From Lineolata rhizophorae (lineage: Eukaryota > Ascomycota > Dothideomycetes > Lineolatales > Lineolataceae), in the NCBI GenBank assembly GCA_010093515.1, contig MU001695.1:126750-190749 (forward strand): a stretch of 64,000 nt of DNA, read 5' to 3'. The translations under genes and the position numbers were made by a program. A model generated the notes under the pieces. The model saw only the letters and a list, made by a program, of their open reading frames with translations, was not told where the DNA came from and searched no databases. Below, piece by piece: positions 46,586 through 58,804 of this stretch. The stretch's first letter is position 1. Each line of letters opens with the position of its first letter.

Positions 46586-48916
46586 TTACTCGCCGCCAGC
46601 CGGTGCCGGTGACGTGGCAGCGCTCTCGCCCTGCCTCCCACCACCAAATCCACCGCCGCGTCCCCTACCACGGCCTCGCTCACCACCACGTCCCCTACCA
46701 CGGCCAAAGCCGCCACGGCCACCGCCGCGACCGGTCTCAGAATCGCTCGCGCCGCCACTGCGATAACCGCCGCCTTGCGGTCCACCCCTTTGGCTTGCCT
46801 GCCAAGTGCCAGCTCCACCCCTATAAGTCGAGGGCGGGTTGTACACCTTGACACTCGGCCGGTCGCTCTTTCCGGTCCGATAGTCGCTGTTGACGTGCGA
46901 AAGGACGCTCTGCACTTCGTCGCTGGACGAGAAGTGCACAACGCAATAATTGCGGATGCGTTCAATGCGTTGCACCTTTGCGCGGTCATCCTCGGCGAGA
47001 CAGTTTTTAGCTTCGGCCTCGTCCTTAACGTTACCAACAAAGAGCGCTGCAATAGGATCCTTCTTTGGCTGCTGCTGCGCGGTAGGTTGCTGCTGTTGCT
47101 GTTCAGGTTTGAGAGCAGGGGATTCGGCAGGCTTCGCTTCCCCGCCGGCTGTTCCATTCGGTTTAGCCTCGCTCGGCTTGTCGGTGGCGGCGGCGGCGGG
47201 AGCGGCGGGTTGAGGCGTAGCCGGCTTAGCCAGATCCTTGGGGTCCGGCGACGTGCCGGCGCGAGCAGGGTGCATAGGGGCCTTCATCTGGCTGCTAGCT
47301 GGAGGAGTAGCAGTAGATGGTCCCGGCTGAGACCTAGGCTGGGCTGGAGAGGGTGCATTAGGAGTGCGGCTAGTCGCTGGCGCCTGGGGAGGACCAGTGG
47401 CAGCTGGAGCAGAGGGAGGCTGCGATGTAGCAGGAGATTGCGCGCCCTGCTGGTTCTGCTGGCCGTGTGGTCCCTTGCCACCACGATGGGAAAAGTTGAA
47501 ACCTTGGGCACGCATCTCGGTTCCGATACGGCCATTGTCAATCTCAAGGACAAGAAAGCCGAAGGCAGCATCCGCAAGGTTAAAGTTCCACATGTTCTTG
47601 AAGGCACTCTCGTCAACTTGGCCGGCTGCTGTCCCAGCAACATGGCCTCCGAACGGGTTTCCTCCATTCGCCACAGTCGGCATCTTATCCACCAGATCAA
47701 GCGCATACCGGAGGAGCCTTTGCTGAGCCTCATTATCCGCAACCGCTGGTTCGACCTCTCCCTTGACCGTATCCCAAACGTCATAGAAAGAAGCCTTGGA
47801 GGCGGCAAGCTTTCCACGGTAATGATCGAGCGTTGGATTAACGCTAAACTCGTTGTAAGAGCTACCGTACCTGAAGTGTAGGCCGGCTGATACGGAAAAA
47901 TCTGCCTTCAGCGTAACCGACAACTGGTTGAGAAGACCCTCACGAGCTGGGGACGCGTGAGTGACGAAAACACGCGTTTCTGTAGGGTCGTAGACGCGAT
48001 TCGCCGTGTCGATGAGCTCTCCCATCTGCAAGAGGGTCGTCCACATCGTTCCTTGGCCACCAGCAATCGTAGTCCTACCCTCGCCATTATCGAAAAGCTT
48101 GTGCATAACCACTGCGCCGCCGAGACCCAACATACGCAACCTCACACCACCAATATCCAGGAGACGCGAGTGCGCCTCATCGATGATGTGGAGGTTGTCG
48201 ATCTTGTATTCGCCGGACCGCAGCTTTTCCAGTACCTGGACATCCTCGCAAGCTCCCCACACGGTGTAAACTGGAACGTTGAGGGAATAGGTCTTGTTCA
48301 AAAAGAGAGGAAGCTCTGAAAGAGGAAGGTGTTCGCGGATGAAGCGGTCCTTCACTGGGTTCTGCGGGGGAGTGGCAGCAATGGACCTCTTCTGCTGCTC
48401 ATTGAGCAACGGCGAATACTGTGCAACGTGCTTGAGAGTCCTAAAAGAAAGCAAGAAAGCTGCGGTTAGCGCACATTCTCCCGAAAACCAATAGATAAAA
48501 CAACAGCTAACGAACTTCTCTGCAATTCGCTCTATAGACCGGTCATCGTAGAAACCAAAGTCACCGGTGTGAATGATGTAGTTCGCGTTGGTCTTGGTGG
48601 CAAGCTCGTTCAGAGAGCGAAGATTTCCTGGCGGTGCAAACATTAGCTGAAGCTCCGACAACCAGGGACGCCGCCCACAAGTCTATAAATCTGGGTCTGA
48701 GGACTTACCCCGAACATCGGCAACGCACAACACGCGCACGCTACCCTGCTGGATTATCCGCCCTTGGTTCGGGAGGAGCGGCACAGCGCCTGGAGCGGGA
48801 CCAGAAGGCACACCAGGGCCGCCGTTCGGAAGGTGGTTGGAGGGGATGTACGGGCGCGGCTGGGCCGGAGATTGCTGTGAAGAGTTAAAAAACGGGTGCT
48901 TGAAGAAGACGGACAT
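46586..48916 (-). CDS. DUF2433 calcineurin-like phosphoesterase-fold protein with RRM-like and RGG tail
   Basis: Exons 48916-48709, 48627-48516 and 48440-46586, 724 residues. Residues about 60-370 form the fungal DUF2433 domain, a metallophosphoesterase relative: VLCVADVRGN (61-71), IIHTGDFG (87-94), VWGACED (167-173), VFVTHASP. Compared with classic enzymes (DxH, GDxxD, GNH, GHxH) the first His is Arg and GNH is GAC. A Pro/Ala/Gln-rich linker follows, then about 568-645 an RRM-like segment (ALFVGNV as RNP2-like, RIRNYCVVHF as RNP1-like) and an RGG-rich end (about 655-715). The second donor is GTTCGT; it is needed to join RIAEK to TLKHVAQYSPLL in frame. Role unknown; RNA association is inference. 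Confidence 0.88.
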
Positions 48917-51635
48917 GCTCGGCTCTCGAGTGCTGCGGCAGCGCATCGAGCGTAGTGGTAGGAGTTTTTCATACCGAAGCCATGAATCCGAAAAGGCCGT
49001 TTGCTCGGGCGGCGAGGAAGAGATGCGCGGCGGAATCACCGAAACGCTGCAGTTACCAGACAGCAAGCAACGTGGGCAAACAGAGCCACGCGGATGCCTG
49101 CGTGGCGGGGACGAGATTGAATGGAGCGGAGAGAGAAGGGGGGTTCACCGCGGGCGCAGACGGGGCGGTGTGGTAGATGCTTGGATGGGGAGGTTGATGG
49201 GCGAGAGCAGAAGCGTCGCGGACGTTCGAATCTGCTTTTTGCGCCAGGAGGAAGCTGCCGGGGAAGGAGGCCTTAGCGAGGCCGCCTCCGCACTAGCGCA
49301 TACCTAGAAGTCACTGCAGCCGCACGCCTACCTACGCCTACCGTCCTCCTGCCCCGTTTTCGCTCCGAACTTCCCTTTTTCTTGGCCTCCCGGAGCTCCT
49401 CCAAATCACGCCTCTCCACTAGCTGATGCATGCTGTTGAGCAGTCTGATGCGCGTCTGGTAGCTCTAGTCATGCATATGTTCTCCAAAAGCAGACAGCAA
49501 GAGGGTGTCTTCTTTTGCACGCGCCATCTGCAGAGGCCAGTTCAGCAACCAGCCAGCACCCGCGTTATCGACAGGTTCAAACGCGTATACCGTGCGGTGA
49601 TGATTTGCAGTGGGCATTCGTGCTTCTCTAAAACTAGTGAGGTCTTGCCAGAAGTCATCATGAATAATAGATTTAAGTTCGCTATTGGTTAGTCCGTATG
49701 TTCAGCCGTGCTGCGTACCCTTCTTCCCGCTGCATATTCTTATCTATGCTATGTTCGCCTCCCTATTTATAGGCTCTTCCCTGTGCTGCATGCTTTTCTC
49801 TCTGCTATATACTCCTAACTGCGCTGCTTTCCCTTCTTAGGTGCTGTTCTATGCTGCTATGCCTCGGTCTCGTGCTTTTGTAGACCCGAATCTAAAAGTC
49901 CAGTGAACCTAGAAATTCCTAAATACTTCGAGTCCACCAAATCATGCCTAAGGGAACGTGTCGAGAAGCGCCCCACCCAGATTCCTGTGCCCAACTAAAG
50001 TGAACACCATGTCGTTAAACTGAGGACATCAAGCTTTGCTACGCTAGGAAGCACGATACGTATATCGCGCCTTCGTGTTAGTGGGGGCCATTAGAATATA
50101 CGTAGAAGGCTACGTACGAGAAACTTGAGAAGGATATGAAGCAATTTGGCTAGACGCCATCCCTTGCTTGCTACAGGGTGCGACGACCGAACTAGTGAAC
50201 TCGGAGTCAAATATATCTGCATATATGATCTCTATATCATTCAACACTACAAGCAAGGTCAGTGGCCAGCCAACCTATATTGAAATTTGCCACCTACAGT
50301 TATCAGATTGGAAAATTCAGTCGACAACAATGGGTCAATACTACAAAAACACGCCCATTACACTTCCTGCGGCATCTTCGGATTAGGTAATAATGCTGTT
50401 CTTAAAGGATCGAGAAGGACCAGAGGAGACGCCAACTCCTCTTAGCAAAACATCTCATGCAAATAGGTTCCAGAATTCTGGTGGGGAGGCATGAACGATC
50501 TTAGCATGAAGAGTTCCGAATTCTATCGTCGTCGCCATAGGTAAACTGGAGAGCTGTCATTGTCCACTAAAGCCTGGACGTGGCTGGGGGATGCTCTCTC
50601 CACCCACGTCATTCATCACACTAAAAAAAATGTTTTCACTTGGTAATTCAAAAACGGCGTGAGCTTGCGTGCTTCGGTTGGCCTTGCATGCTGTTTCGTC
50701 GCTTGCCAAGACCATATGGAGTACTACTGGAGGGCGATACATATCCACTTTCTCGTGGGCATGCATCGCCGGTAAGATTTGGTGTGACATTATTTTCAAC
50801 TAATTTGAGAATGCAACGTATCGCAATCGCAATTGGAGAAGTGGCTGGAGAATCGTTGTGCGCGAATCCGTTTGGCGATGTAGAAGATGCTTCCATCGCA
50901 CACGTAGGACCGACGTTCGCGGCAATGTTAGAGTGTAGTCATACTCACTAGCCACACCTTTACAAATCTACAGGGCAAAGGAGGCTTCAAATCTTCTAGC
51001 CTTCACTTCAACACGGCACTCGTGGATACAGACATCATCTGATTTGATCAGTATCAGGAAGGCTGCGGCCATAAGAAGCCTTTTCAGGCGTCGCAAGTGC
51101 GTGCTTTGCATCTGTTATTGCGGAGTTTGACAAAGACAGACCCGCTTCAACCCTTTTTCGATCCTTCTGGGATTCGCGTGCAGGGAGCCTTTTCAAGCGT
51201 GGAATACTCGCTGGTTGGCACGCCAAAGTCAGATACCTGATCGAGATTCAGAGATGCACGAGCAGAAATACAGGCGTGAATCACGGGTAGAGCTATTCGC
51301 TTGGAGATGTCTGCCGCTCATGCACCAACCACATCGACGCGCTAAGTCTCAAGCGGTATGGGCGGAGCCTCTAGAGACGGTCTTACGAAGCACGTTCCCG
51401 CCCCGCAGGGCCGCGTCGCTATCGGCCGGCCGTCTTTCCGCGGTGCTTTCGTCGCCTTCCACACTCCCTCTCAGCTTCAATCCGCTTCGCAGAGCTCCAT
51501 ACCGCGCTCTCCCGCAATGTTATTCGCACCCAGATAAGCCGGGCGCTCAATCGCCGCCAAACCCGCCCGCGAACGCACCACCGCAGCCTTTCTCCACCTC
51601 ACCCCATTTCACGCCTCCGCAGCAGGCTGCCAGCA
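48917..51635. other. Intergenic, divergent 5' regions
   Basis: 2.7 kb between the divergent DUF2433 and Ser-rich protein genes. 49.7-49.86 kb is a pyrimidine-rich stretch with repeated GCTGC/GCTAT words. 50.0-50.9 kb is AT-richer. The last 250 bases before 51636 are C-rich, as expected of a leader or promoter. No gene seen. Confidence 0.5.
49709..49862. repeat. Irregular pyrimidine-rich minisatellite-like tract
   Basis: About ten GCTGC or GCTAT words spaced by CTTCTTCCC/TTCTCTC-like spacers, such as GTGCTGCGTACCCTTCTTCC and GTGCTGCATGCTTTTCTCTC. The copies are too degenerate to define a unit length. Confidence 0.35.
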
Positions 51636-53859
51636 ATGAGCATGGACGAGTCAACCTTGCCAGGGCGCGACACGACGGCGCCCAAAAGCGACAGCGACCG
51701 GGCAGATCCGGGCGACAACAGCGCCACCCTCAATGCGACCTCCATCTTTGCAGCCGCCGCCGCCGCTCGCACTCCTTCCAAATCGCCCTCTAAAAGCCGC
51801 TCTCTTTCCGACTCCACCCCAACGCTCTCTCCGTCGCCCAAGTTTCGTGAACCGGCCCGCCTCTCTAAGGATGACCACACCATCGTGTCCTCTTCGTCTG
51901 GCACTCCGGGTCTGCCAAGAATACCCCGCCGCCCCGATTTCCTCGCCCGTGGGCTCTCACTACAGATGCCCCCTCGTGAGAGCACACCTACTTCGCTTCT
52001 AACCGGCAGCCGGGGTGCGCCTTTGTCGCCTCAGCTAGATGCACACACGACATATGCTACTCCGGCAACGGTACTGCCGCGACACTCGCGTGGTTTAGAC
52101 TTTGCGCGAGCGTGCACAAATCTGCATCATTCCACCCTCGCCGAACAATCTTCGCCCGACTCTTCTCCCACCGTAACGCAGAAAGGCTCTGGAGGTGGCA
52201 TGATGATTCCGCAGAGGAGGAACCACAGGAACAGCGCGTCGATGATGGACTCTCCAGCTGGCGGTATCGGAGTATGGTCAATGGGCGGAGGGGACAAAAT
52301 GACGGTTGCATCAAGTTCATTGGGCAGTGTGAATATGCTCGGGTCGGACTCCGATTCAAGCAGCTCCGATAACGACGACATAATGGAGTCCTATGAGCCC
52401 GATGACCCCATTGTTAACACGCCCCAGGTTCTGAAACTCAACAATGCAGCCTTCCCCTCTCCATTCGGACTTCCATCTCTCTCCAGCCCAAGCGGTGGTT
52501 GGACTGGGAGTGGCTCTCCTGCAGCTCCCACCGCATCTCTTATGAACTACCAGCGAGCGCGGTTGCGAAAAGCCAAGAGCAGGCACAGCTCGAGCAGTGC
52601 TAGCGCGCACAGTTCCATGGCGAGCCCCGGACCTGGTTCGCCGCCGCAAGGGAAAAGCTACGAAGGAAATTCAGGTGGTTACTTTGCCCGCGAGGTTGTC
52701 AAACGCAACGCTGGTTCGCGCAGAGAGAGCCTCAGCATGGTCACCAATGACTTGCACATCTCTTCGGGGAACGACAGCGGCGATGAACTGCGCGCGCCAG
52801 GCGTCGTTCGCCGTCCTGTCACACGTCGTGGTAACCTTCTCGTAAGTGCCATCCACGTCTTGAATGTCGTACATCATGTACTTTAGGAAGTGCAGCTTGA
52901 TAACCAACATGCCACAGCCTAAGACGAGAGCATTTGGGCGGATCCGAGCCGAGCTTTTAGAGGAGAGCGCTCCCATTGATAGTGAAGTGAAACGCGAGGC
53001 AGAAGTCATACGTCAAGTGCGAGAGAGCGATCCCGATGACAGGCCTCAGTCAAGCACGGCGAACTCGTCGCCTAGCCTCCTGCCCGCGGTACCTGGCGCC
53101 AACGAGGTGCTAGAGGACATTCCCGAAGACGGCGCGATGGGACTAGATTCAGAATCCGGAACGGGCGCTAAAGGCCTCTTCGGCGCCTTCTCCCTCCAAG
53201 CCTCCAAGAACCGTGCCGGCCCGTCTTTCTGGAATCGCTTCGACACTCAGATGCAAACACCGCCTCCGCCGACGTTCCCGCGTGGAGAGCCTTCCGCCAC
53301 GGGCGAAGACGTCAGCATGGACTCCCCTTCGGTATCCAGCTCTTCCATGACCACGGGTGGCATTTTCAACCAACTCGCCCAAAATGGCAACAACGGCCCA
53401 AACGACTCCTCGATGAAAGGTCCTTCTACGGAACCTTCCCGTGCCTCCACGCCGCAGCCAAACGGCTCCTCCAACCCGTTTAGCAGTGCCAGCAGCGCCT
53501 CCGCGGCCCGCCCCTCGGCCGTGGAGGGCATCCGCAAGGCCAATAAGCGCCGCCGTGACGACGACTTCGACATCTCGTCCATCAAGCGACGCGCCGTCTC
53601 GCCGTCCATCTCCGTTCAGAACAGCCCTATCCTATCACAGTCGCCGGGCCAGCGCGAGAGCATCTGGAGCCAGGCGACGAAGAGGGAGAGTACGGTGAGC
53701 GCAAGCAGCGGCGGTGGTCACGCAGCGGGCGAGCGGTCGAACAGCGGCGCGAGTAGCGTCTCGACGAACGTTACGACGCCGGCCTTGGGTCCAAAGAGGG
53801 TGGGCATGCAGGGGATGACGGATACTAACGATGGGTTGATGAAGATGACCATTGAGTGA
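51636..53859 (+). CDS. Conserved fungal Ser-rich protein, unknown function
   Basis: Exons 51636-52841 and 52918-53859, 715 residues, largely low-complexity and predicted disordered. Conserved-looking islands: GLDFARACTNLHHSTLAEQS with SSPDSSPT, then MMIPQRRNHR; a long Ser/Asp patch (SDSDSSSSDNDD); a Gln/Arg/Lys stretch (YQRARLRKAKSRH); and the junction block VVRRPVTRRGNLLPKTRAF continuing GRIRAELLEE, with EVKREAEVIRQVRESD after it. The last third contains a basic KANKRRRDDDFDISSIKRR segment that looks like a nuclear localisation signal. I remember this arrangement from unnamed proteins of other ascomycetes but cannot give a function. The intron (GTAAGT to CACAG) is supported by the conserved block reading through it. 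A nuclear regulatory role is inference. Confidence 0.8.
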
Positions 53860-54522
53860 GGCGACTAGAGCAGAGGACTTGATTCCACTCGTCCCACGTA
53901 CCATGCGGCCTGAAAATACACGTTACGGACGTAAACTAGCTTAATTTCCACTTCCCGATTTGATACGGCTTGCCTTTTCCCAAAAGCGAGGAGTTCGGGG
54001 GAGTTTCTTATTGGTGTGTCCTGGCGAAATTTTGAGGCGTTATGACAAGGCCTGAGACATACAAAGCGAAGCTCACGGATTTGGAAGCTGCCGAATAATG
54101 GCGATGATTGGACTTATTTGTTTTTTTATTTCTTTTGGGGTTCCGACCGGCATTTGAGGGTAGTTTGGGGAGAAGAGTGTAGCATTGGAGTTCGTGAGAA
54201 GCCGAGAACAGCTCGTGCTCAGTACTTCTGTACTCTATGTTACTTCTGATACGAACAAGGATGACCTTTTCAAAAGGGAAAACAGCCTCAGTCATTCTGG
54301 GAATGCATGTGGCGCTGATTCTGGTCGTCGTACTGTGTATGGCTCCCACGTGGGCCGCGGGGCGGTGGTGCTTAGGCGGGCATCCCTGCGCCTCACCCCG
54401 CCGCGTCTTGGACAATCCCTCCGTGACTCGCCCTCAGTCCGGCACATTTGCATTGCGACGACCTCTCAATCCAGCCGCCTCTCATTCCCACCCTTAGACA
54501 GTGAATCTCTCCCGTGCCCACC

Positions 54523-55698
54523 ATGACCAGCAAATCTGAAGCTCTTGCATCGTTCGTAGAGTCGGCTCCACCGGGTGAGGTACGTCACGGCACGCCGTTT
54601 CCCACTTTTCCCTCCCCCCGAGCTAATTCGCTGTTGCGCAGCTCATCACTGTCACCGCCGGTACGATTCCTCTTTCCCCTACGTAATGGAGCCATGGCTT
54701 CCCCGTTACTAAGCGCGCAGTGCAGATATCAAGGCCATTACCGGCGACAATCCGTCCACGGCGGAGGCTCTAGGACCCGCGTTCCAGAAGTACAACGAGG
54801 AGCAATTCGCAACGGTCAAGCTGCCTGGCGCCAGCGAGCCGGTATAGATACCCTACTTCCATTTGAATAGATGCTGGGGGGGTTTGGGTCACTGCTACGA
54901 AGAAGGAGGCTCATTAGAAGGAGCTTTGCAGGTCATCGTCAGCTCACACAACTCGCTGGGAGGCGGCCGATATTACGACGTAGAGAGCTCCAGCGAGTTC
55001 GAGTTCGACCACACCACGCAGAAAGCGTCCGCCGTGCAGTCATACGTGCTTGAGTCCAAGCACGCTGATTTAGTGTACGTGCCTAAAGTCACGAGCCGCC
55101 CGAAGACGCGGGCGTGTGCTAACTCTCGGAACCCGCACCCAGCAAATCGCTCCTCAAATCCCTTTCCACTCACGCCGCCGAACACTTCCCCTCGAGCACC
55201 CTTGGCGTCTACCCAGCCCAGGACGACCTCGGGGTCGCCATCGTCCTCGTCGCCAACAAGTACAGCCCCAACAACTTCTGGAACGGCCGTTGGCGGTCGC
55301 TGTACGTCTTCACGCCAGCCTCGGGCTCCCTCACGGGCTCCATCAAGGTCGACGTGCACTACTACGAAGACGGCAACGTCCGCCTCCTCGCTGATAAGCC
55401 CGTCTCGTCGTCGCTTTCGGCCGACGCGTCCGCGCCCGAGATCACCCGCGGTGTCGCCGCCGTGGAGCGCAAATATCAGGAGGAGCTCAATCGCGCGTTC
55501 GGCAACCTGAGCGAGTCGGCTTTTAAGGGGCTGCGCAGGCAGTTACCCATCACGAGGCAGAAGATTGAGTGGGAGAAGATTAGCGGGTACAGGGTGAGTG
55601 TGCCGTACCATGGATATCTTGGGTTCCATCACTTAAATTGCTGACTTCTTGTGTGACTGTAGCTTGGGCAAGACATTGGTGGTGGGAGGTCACGATGA
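54523..55698 (+). CDS. cap1: F-actin capping protein alpha subunit
   Basis: Six exons: 54523-54579, 54642-54660 (19 nt), 54726-54841, 54932-55074, 55143-55593 and 55663-55698; 273 residues, the usual length for CapZ alpha. Every junction keeps phase and restores family strings: APPGELITVTADIKAIT across exons 1-3, GPAFQKYNEEQFATVKLPG, then VIVSSHNSLGGGRYYDVES, TQKASAVQSYVLESKHADLV joined to KSLLKSL, NKYSPNNFWNGRWRS, TGSIKVDVHYYEDGNVRLL, and the C-terminal signature FKGLRRQLPITRQKIEW, ending LGQDIGGGRSR. With Cap2 it forms the heterodimer that blocks barbed ends of actin filaments at cortical patches. It follows the Ser-rich gene by 660 bp in the same orientation. Confidence 0.97.
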
Positions 55699-56445
55699 GA
55701 GGGGGTATGCTAGCCTCCGGAAGGCGTTTACGGGTTATATAAAAGCTCACGTCAGTTCGACGCCATGTCATTAGCGAAAGTACATCCACGATATTGCCTA
55801 TCAACCAGCCCAATAGCGGCATAGATCTCTGTCCACGCAGTCATCCAAAAGGCCGACTGTCTACTTCGAGATTCAGCTATTGCTGAGTTAGCATAACTTA
55901 CGCTACCGATATCATTGGCTATACACGCGCACCGTTGTACTGCCTTGCCCAAGCTAGCGCGCTAAATCATCAAAGAATGATTTAAGATATCCAAGAATCG
56001 GGCAATACAAGCTTTGGGAAGCGCCCACTTGATTGTGTGATGTCGCTACAGACAGTATCCTAAATGTCCAAATAATTGCGAAATAGTATGTCTAGATAAA
56101 CCCCATTCAGAAGGCAGGCGTTCTAGAGTCAGTTGGTAAAATGATTGAGTGATTCAACGTACCAAATTTACTCAACTAGCGATATGTCACTTTAGATTAT
56201 AATGGACGTGATGTAGATAGCTCGTCTAGTGTCTAGAGGATTTGTTGTTTGGCAGAAAATAGTCTTCACTAGAAATCCCTACCGACTCGTAGACGCACAT
56301 CTTAAACAAACTTATATTTGATGGCACCTGCATCCCTACAGAGAAAGTAATCGCATGTATTTTTAATGCTAGTATTCAATTACAGGTCTAAAGCGAATAA
56401 TGAAAACTCTTCTTGTTCCCTCTTTCCGGCTCCGCAAAGAACGGC
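55699..56445. other. AT-rich intergenic, convergent 3' flanks
   Basis: 747 bp between cap1 and the MFS gene, noticeably AT-rich. A short stretch at 56120-56160 resembles a tRNA A box (AGAGTCAGTTGGT), but no B box or cloverleaf follows. Nothing else seen. Confidence 0.5.
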
Positions 56446-58296
56446 CTACCTTCGTGCGAGGTTGGTGTGCAGTACATGCTCTCTCATAGCCAAGCTGAAC
56501 ATCATCGTTGCAGCACCCATAACAAGAGTAGCTACCCACACTCCCCTCAATGCGTCCATGTAGGTATCTAGCACTTCATCCTTCCACTGAGGCGGAACAT
56601 TCCTGATTTCATCAATGCTATCTCTCAATCGCCCGATCATGTCAGCTGCACCGTCCCGATCGCCGAACTTCTCCCACAACCCAGACTTGAGAATATTCTG
56701 AAACACAGCGCTGGCAACAGTGATTCCGATTGTGCTCCCAGTCGAGCGAAAAGCATACGACGCCGACGTGATGACGGCCTGATGCTCGTGGTCCACGGCA
56801 CTGATCAGCGCCAGAAGCGTAATCGTAAGCATTCCGCCATAACCAGTCCCCCCGAGGAAAAAGAGAATTATCGGCAGCCATTCTGAGGTGTTGCGGTTGA
56901 AAGTTGCGGTAATTAGGACTGCCGCGACCACGTAAATCGACTGGATGACGGCATTTAGCCAGTAGTATTTGCCCGTTGCACGCATTATGACCCCGGCACC
57001 GAGTGAGCCGACAGATGTGCCAATCGACTGCGGAACGATGCGCGCGCCTGCCTGCGTGGCAGAGTACCCCCGGACTTGGAAGTAAATCGGGCCAAAATAT
57101 AGGATTGCAAAAACGGACATCGTACCGAACCAGTTGGTCAAGCAACCAGCAAGGACGGTGCGGTCAAGGAGTAGACGCACTGGTATGACGGGCTCGGAAG
57201 CGACCTTGTCTTCAACGTAGATGAAAGCCGCGAAGAAGACTAGTGCGAGCGGCAGAGATAAAAACACCAGTGGGTGCTTCCAGGGAACAATGTTTCCGCC
57301 AGAATTGAGACCGAGGAGAAGAAGGACGAGTGACGCTACGAGAGCGAACGATCCAAGGAAATCCACGCGCCGTATCCGCGACATTTCTTTCTCCTTAACT
57401 GGGACCTTGACGGTGAAGAAGACGATAATGCCAGAGATGGCGACGAGAGGCACCTGTATCAGAAAGGCATTTCGCCAGCCCCATGTGTCGTTTATCCAGC
57501 CTCCAAAAACACCTCCAAGCCCACTGCCTAAACCGAAACAAATATTGCCAAAGCCCTGCCAAAGACCGCGTCTCCGGAGTGGAACCAAATCAGAGCCAAC
57601 GAATGTAGATATGGCTGTTAAGCCACTATAGATCTGTTAGAGAATGCTGGGTATATCGAAGTGTCAAACGTAATCGGACGCCGCAGTGAGGAGATATGGC
57701 GAGGAAGGCGACTACGGAGAAGGAAAGAGAGGTGCGACTATAGTAGTAGAGTGGAACTAGACAATTGAAAAGCAGTTCTTACCCTCCTCCTATACCAGCA
57801 ATAACACGCCCAAAAATAATAACCCATTCGCTCTTTGCCAGACCACATATCAAATTACCAACGCAGAAGAAGACATTAGAAAACAATAAGCCGGCTCTTC
57901 GCGAGAAAATGTCCGTAAGCCTTCCGCTAAGAGGCTGTAGAGCAGCATTCGCAATCAAATAGGCAGTGGCTAGCCAAGAAAGAAGTGTAAATGACTTAAA
58001 CGAAGCGGATATGGGGGCAGATAACGTGGCAATTATCGTCGAATCTACTTGGGTGTTAGGAAGCCCGCAAGGGAGAACCGGAATCCCGCGCCTATCCCCT
58101 TCCTACCTAGTGCTGCTAGGAACACGCCAACCCAGACGCTTCCCATCGTCACGACTAATTTTGCTGTGCTGGGTTCGTCAGCGAGCGGTATCTCGGAGCT
58201 AGCTTCACTATCGTCAGGTGGCGAAGCATTATCGTAACTCGGTTGATCCGCGAGTAGCGGAGTATCCTCATGGGCTCGCTCCGGTGACGTGGGCAT
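56446..58296 (-). CDS. MFS transporter, Fnx1/Vba-like (DHA2, 14-helix)
   Basis: Exons 58296-58107, 58047-57783 and 57625-56446, 544 residues. The cytosolic N-terminus is acidic with a dileucine-type vacuolar sorting signal (HEDTPLLADQP). The first helix ends in ALVDSTIIATLSAPI, reconstituted across intron 1, the hallmark ALDSTIVAT motif of the family. SGRLTDIFSRR is the MFS loop 2-3 motif and GRVIAGIGGGGLTAISTF reads across intron 2. Closest in style to fission yeast Fnx1 and yeast Vba proteins, which move basic amino acids into the vacuole by proton antiport; a drug:H+ antiporter role is the alternative. I prefer the ATG at 58296; another in-frame candidate start lies 20 codons upstream. Confidence 0.9.
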
Positions 58297-58804
58297 TTTA
58301 TTAAGAGCGGACGAGTACGCTCCTAAGAGAATTGATGGGTTTTTAGTTTGACCCAAGAGGTCAGAGGGAGACGCCGTATGACAAGAGAGAGAGGTTATCT
58401 ACAGTCGGTAATTTCTCGGAATTTGGCACTAAGGCGGGGGGGAAGCTTCTGGTGACTAAACCGCGCTCAGTCTAGCCTATAGGGTCTAATTCGTAGCTTA
58501 CTGTGCTACATATTTCTATAGTGCTCTTTGGAATGCGGTGTCCGCAGGCACTTGGTGCCTTTTCCGTAGATGCCCCAATGATGGCATTGTAGTCGTAAAG
58601 GCTCGTGTTGTTATACGTTTGTTTTTCTAATCACCATCATTGCACTGGTTCGTGCTGTAGGCTGCGAGATAATCGTACACAAGCGCTTTCACTCTTCGCC
58701 AGCCGATAGCAAAGCCCAAACAGACTACAAAGCACAAAGATAGTACAAAGTCCGCACGACCGGATGACGCCTCCAACTCAATCGCCCCGCATGCTCGCCT
58801 CTCA

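Noticed and set aside
46775-47881. 368-codon plus-strand frame opposite the DUF2433 gene
   Set aside because: Antisense shadow; the minus strand holds the conserved domain.
56120-56160. tRNA-like A-box sequence (AGAGTCAGTTGGT)
   Set aside because: No matching B box, acceptor stem or anticodon arm could be built on either strand.
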